DNA from: Betaproteobacteria bacterium
GTDB taxonomy: Bacteria; Pseudomonadota; Gammaproteobacteria; Burkholderiales; UBA9220
Direction of reading: 5' to 3'
Assembly: GCA_003519965.1 (NCBI GenBank)
Contig: DOVS01000048.1
Span: forward strand, 1-5,790
DNA length: 5,790 nt
A program made the translations under genes and the position numbers. The first letter of the stretch is position 1, and every line of letters begins with the position of its first letter. This document shows positions 5,761-5,790 of this stretch, piece after piece. Under the pieces are notes generated by a model that saw only the letters and a list, made by a program, of their open reading frames with translations, was not told the origin of the DNA and did no database searches.

Positions 5761-5790
5761 GCGCTTCTGCCGTACATTTATCGACTAAAG

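Overview
This is an ordinary chromosomal housekeeping segment, most probably from a gammaproteobacterium. The moderately GC-rich DNA encodes an RNase E whose catalytic core keeps E. coli numbering at key residues (F57, F67, D303, D346, C404 and C407). The divergent rne/rluC arrangement is the one familiar from E. coli and Pseudomonas. No mobile element, CRISPR array, tRNA or rRNA is visible, and every complete protein belongs to a known family. I did not find a previously undescribed system. The most interesting material is non-coding: a long, structured leader upstream of rne.

Layout. Positions 1-444 (+) hold the C-terminal end of UvrB (nucleotide excision repair), cut by the window edge. 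A low-molecular-weight protein-tyrosine phosphatase gene (437-919, +) overlaps its stop codon. A 237-bp convergent gap follows, holding a clear rho-independent terminator that serves the minus strand. RNase E (rne) occupies 1157-3691 on the minus strand. A 368-bp divergent gap (3692-4059) holds the presumed rne promoter, a leader of about 350 nt and several stem-loops. On the plus strand come rluC (4060-5040, 23S rRNA pseudouridine synthase) and, almost abutting it, a HAD-superfamily phosphatase (5043-5699). The last 91 bp hold a possible promoter, or the first codons of another gene.

How the genes work together. rne and rluC both concern RNA: RNase E processes rRNA and tRNA precursors and starts mRNA decay, and RluC modifies 23S rRNA. 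The uvrB-phosphatase pair and the rluC-HAD pair look like two-gene, translationally coupled transcription units. The long structured rne leader recalls the 361-nt autoregulatory 5' UTR of E. coli rne. Autoregulation here is inferred from position and structure, not shown.
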